DNA of 64,000 nucleotides. It comes from Enorma phocaeensis. Its GTDB lineage: Bacteria > Actinomycetota > Coriobacteriia > Coriobacteriales > Coriobacteriaceae. The notes beneath the pieces were generated by a model. It ran no database searches. It worked only from the letters and a program-made list of their open reading frames with translations, and was not told where the DNA came from. Below, piece by piece: positions 61,690 through 64,000 of this stretch. The stretch is taken from the NCBI RefSeq assembly GCF_900186505.1, contig NZ_LT891970.1:542451-606450 (forward strand), written 5' to 3'. Within the stretch, counting starts at the first letter, position 1. The number at the start of each line of letters is the position of its first letter. The position numbers and the translations under genes were made by a program.

Positions 61690-61763
61690 AAAACTGCGGG
61701 CAGGATTTAGCATGAGAGACCCCTTCTGAGCCTCTCCTCTTGCTATTTTCCGCCCATAGATTG
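61690..61763 (-). repeat. Palindromic repeat, copy 2 (inverted relative to copy 1)
   Basis: CTGCGGGCAGGATTTAGCAT followed by GAGAGACCCC and then CTCTTGCTATTTTCCGCCCA. It aligns with the reverse complement of copy 1 over about 70 bases. Confidence 0.75.
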
Positions 61764-61768
61764 TTTCG

Positions 61769-61854
61769 GCTGAATGGCCGCGTTCCTGCTGAATGGCCAA
61801 GCTTCGGCTGAATGGCCAGGCTTTGGCTGATGGCCACATCAATGCTGAATAGCC
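61769..61854. repeat. 19-bp tandem repeat, five copies
   Basis: GCTGAATGGCC recurs at 61769, 61788, 61807, as GCTGATGGCC at 61826 and as GCTGAATAGCC at 61844, with 7-8 variable bases between. It lies between the nuclease-like gene and the transporter gene, upstream of the first and downstream of the second. Confidence 0.8.
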
Positions 61855-61911
61855 CTTCGCTCCGGGCATACGGGTACCTCGTGGATTCACCCGAATGAAC
61901 AAGCAGCAGCG

Positions 61912-63138
61912 TCACAGCACGAACATCACGACCGTGAGCACCGTGATAAGCACGATGGTCGCCCAGGTAAGAATGTTCCAGACGCGGCCGTTGCGGCACT
62001 CCCCCATGATGAGGCGGTCCTGGGCTATGAGGACGAGGAAGACGAGCAGCACCGGCAGCAGAACACCGTTGATGACCTGAGCGCTCATCATGATATCGAA
62101 GAGGTTCACGCCCGGCAGGATGACGAGCATCGCGGAGATGAGCACGATGCCCGTGATGAAGCCCCGGTACGCAGGCGCTTCCTCCCAGGTACGGTCCGCG
62201 CCGCGCTCCCATCCGAACGCCTCGCAGATCGCGCTGGAGGTCACTCCGGGCAAGACGCACGCCGCAAGGAAGCTCGCCGCCACCAGTCCGGCACCGAATA
62301 GGATGGTCGACCAGTGTCCTGCGATGGGCTCGAGGGCTTGGGCGGCATCGGCTGCGTCGGCAACCTCGATACCCGCTGGATGCAGCACCGTCGCCGTGGT
62401 GACGATGATGAACCAGGCGATGGCGCATGCAACCGCGGAACCCGTGACGGTATCGACGCGCTGCAGCGCGATACCGTCCTCATCGATGTTCTTATCGACG
62501 ACATTGTTCTGAGCCAGAAATATCATCCAGGGCGCGATCGTGGTGCCGATAGTAGCGACGAGCAGCGATATGTAATCGGAATCCGGCAGCAGGCGCGGGG
62601 TCACCGTCGCAAGCCCGACCTCGCGCCAATCGGGCCCTACAAGAAAGGCAGCCGCTACATAGGTGATGAAAACGCAGCTTACCAGCAGCAAGATCTTCTC
62701 GATGCGCTGAAAGCTACCGCTCATGGTGATGAGCCAGATGATGAGCCCCACAAGCGGAACAGAAATAGCAGCCGGAACGCCGAACAGCGCCAGGCCGCTC
62801 GCAATGCCCGCGAACTCGGAGATGGTAACGGCCGTGTTGGCAATAAGAAGCGCCCCCATCGCGAGCGCCGAGAGCCGAACGCCGAAGCGCTCGCGGATGA
62901 GCGAGGCGAAGCCCTTGCCCGTAACGCAGCCGCAACGCGCCGCAGTCTCCTGGACCACGATGAGCAGCACCGCCATCACCGGAAGAATCCAAAGCGTGCC
63001 GTAGCCAAAATCAGCGCCAGCACTTGAATAGGTAGCGATTCCGCCTGCGTCGTTGCCCGCAAGCGCTGCAAGAAGCCCTGGCCCCATCGCGCCGAGCACC
63101 GCCATGAGGGTAAGCCTTCCCCGCCCTTCGCGCGCCAT
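61912..63138 (-). CDS. NRAMP-family transporter, NRMT (magnesium)-like
   Basis: Predicted 408 residues with about 11 membrane helices. In NRAMP manganese/iron transporters helix 1 has DPGN and helix 6 has MPH. Here the matching positions read NDAGG (29-33) and IAPW, so the soft-metal methionine is alanine. This pattern fits the NRAMP-related magnesium transporters (NRMT) described from Eggerthella lenta. The gene follows an MgtE-like gene by three bases, which supports a magnesium role. Manganese transport cannot be excluded. Confidence 0.82.
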   Translation of the reverse strand: MAREGRGRLTLMAVLGAMGPGLLAALAGNDAGGIATYSSAGADFGYGTLWILPVMAVLLIVVQETAARCGCVTGKGFASLIRERFGVRLSALAMGALLIANTAVTISEFAGIASGLALFGVPAAISVPLVGLIIWLITMSGSFQRIEKILLLVSCVFITYVAAAFLVGPDWREVGLATVTPRLLPDSDYISLLVATIGTTIAPWMIFLAQNNVVDKNIDEDGIALQRVDTVTGSAVACAIAWFIIVTTATVLHPAGIEVADAADAAQALEPIAGHWSTILFGAGLVAASFLAACVLPGVTSSAICEAFGWERGADRTWEEAPAYRGFITGIVLISAMLVILPGVNLFDIMMSAQVINGVLLPVLLVFLVLIAQDRLIMGECRNGRVWNILTWATIVLITVLTVVMFVL

Positions 63139-63141
63139 GGT

Positions 63142-64000
63142 CTACCCCGCCAGAACCGCGACGGAAACGGTGGCGGCGACGGCGTACAGCGCTCCCGCAA
63201 TGAGCACCGCAAGCAGGCTCATCGCCGTGCCCGAGGTGTTCATGTCGTGCTCGTCGCGCCAGAACAGCGCTTTCAAGTAGACGACCGAGCTCGCAGCGCT
63301 CACGAGCACCGTCCCCGCCGCGCAGCCAAAGCATGCCGTGAACAGCCTGGCAGGCAGCGCTTGCTCGCCGCCGGTAAACGCCGCACCCACCATGAGCTGG
63401 CCGCAAAGAAACACCACGAGCGCGAGCACCACGCCTATAGCAGTCGTCTGCAGCAAGAATGCCACGTACGGCGCACCCTCGTGCTCGCGTTCGTCGTACT
63501 CGAGAAAGTAATTTCGCACGAAAGCCGAGAAGCGGCTGGCTGTGAGGAGCACCGCGGGCATGGCGCACATCGGGTAGATGAAGCGTTGCGAGCCAACGCC
63601 AAGCGAGCCCAAGAGCGCCGCGATGATACCCGAAGCGACCGCCCACACCAGAATCCAGTAATGGCGCCGCGCGAACCAAGACAGCACGTGCGTCGACTCG
63701 CCCTGCACGGCATCGCCTGAGCCAATGCCAGCGATCTGCAAGTCCTCCTCATGCTCCTCGGCGATGACGTCGAGAGCATCGTCGACCGTCACGATACCGA
63801 GCATATGCCGGTTCTCATCGCATACAGGCACGGCAACGAGGTCGTATTTCGCCATCTCGTCGGCCACTTCCTCCTGGTCGAGGTCGGGCGAAACCCACAC
63901 GACATCACGGTATGCCAAGTCGCACAGCCGCTCCTCGCGATCGGCGACGATCAACGTGCGCAGGGAGAGCACGCCGGTGAGCGCCCCCGTGCCATCGAGC
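63142..64000 (-). CDS. MgtE-like magnesium transporter with CBS domains, partial
   Basis: The frame is open to the window edge. The visible part starts inside the first CBS domain (TGVLSLRTLIVADREERL), then the second (MLGIVTVDDALDVIAEEHEED), a linker and about five membrane helices, matching the C-terminal part of MgtE. The N domain would lie to the right. The membrane part retains acidic residues, but its magnesium-site motifs were not assigned with confidence. Co-transcribed with the NRMT-like gene. Confidence 0.83.
   Translation of the reverse strand, partial: LDGTGALTGVLSLRTLIVADREERLCDLAYRDVVWVSPDLDQEEVADEMAKYDLVAVPVCDENRHMLGIVTVDDALDVIAEEHEEDLQIAGIGSGDAVQGESTHVLSWFARRHYWILVWAVASGIIAALLGSLGVGSQRFIYPMCAMPAVLLTASRFSAFVRNYFLEYDEREHEGAPYVAFLLQTTAIGVVLALVVFLCGQLMVGAAFTGGEQALPARLFTACFGCAAGTVLVSAASSVVYLKALFWRDEHDMNTSGTAMSLLAVLIAGALYAVAATVSVAVLAG

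Overview
The window is high-GC, tightly packed bacterial DNA. The suggested host is an anaerobic gut actinobacterium of the class Coriobacteriia, near Collinsella. This is inferred from gene content: a dnaK-grpE-dnaJ-hspR heat-shock operon, mannose-family PTS genes, an oxygen-sensitive glycyl-radical enzyme, hydrogenase-maturation genes, and an NRAMP-type protein with a magnesium-transporter-like motif next to an MgtE-type protein. No rRNA or tRNA gene was found.

Region 1 (1-9015, minus strand) is visibly AT-richer than the rest and looks like an acquired defence island. It reads as one operon with touching or overlapping genes: hsdR-like translocase, an unknown gene with helical repeats, a MoxR-type AAA+ ATPase, a metallopeptidase/VWA protein, an HNH endonuclease, and hsdM, which runs off the left edge. 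So four extra genes sit inside a type I restriction-modification operon. The R subunit has lost the lysine of its nuclease motif. A GC-rich IS30-family element (4085-5185) interrupts the unknown gene; removing it and one copy of a 2-bp duplication restores a 220-codon frame.

Region 2 (9016-16636) holds a frameshifted membrane Ser/Thr kinase with a membrane partner, a DUF2974-type hydrolase, threonine ammonia-lyase and an orphan ABC ATPase. It is studded with palindromic and MITE-like repeats.

Region 3 (16637-26726) carries proC, glyA, murB and a decayed Gfo/Idh gene. An FMN riboswitch then controls a complete riboflavin ECF transporter (ribU, fused ecfAA, ecfT). Convergent to it is an xpt-xanthine permease salvage pair.

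Region 4 (26727-34825) is a LevR-like regulator plus a mannose-family PTS (EIIB, EIIC, EIID, EIIA) with a ceramidase-like hydrolase between EIID and EIIA, followed by malic enzyme.

Region 5 (35064-42601) has hspR, dnaJ, grpE and dnaK, then a ferredoxin, an AT-rich array of 31-bp-spaced motifs, an unknown gene, thioredoxin and a broken nagB.

Region 6 (42727-53545) has a YbiW-like glycyl-radical enzyme, its activase and a DeoR regulator, then a small unknown gene, nikR, hypF, hypC, hypD, hypE and a gph-like phosphatase. No hydrogenase structural genes, hypA or hypB are present.

Region 7 (53592-64000) has two exported proteins sharing a duplicated domain, pyrE, an OatA-type acyltransferase, a class II aldolase, a putative AbiEi/nuclease protein flanked by inverted copies of one palindromic repeat, a 19-bp tandem repeat, and an NRMT-like plus MgtE-like transporter pair running off the right edge.
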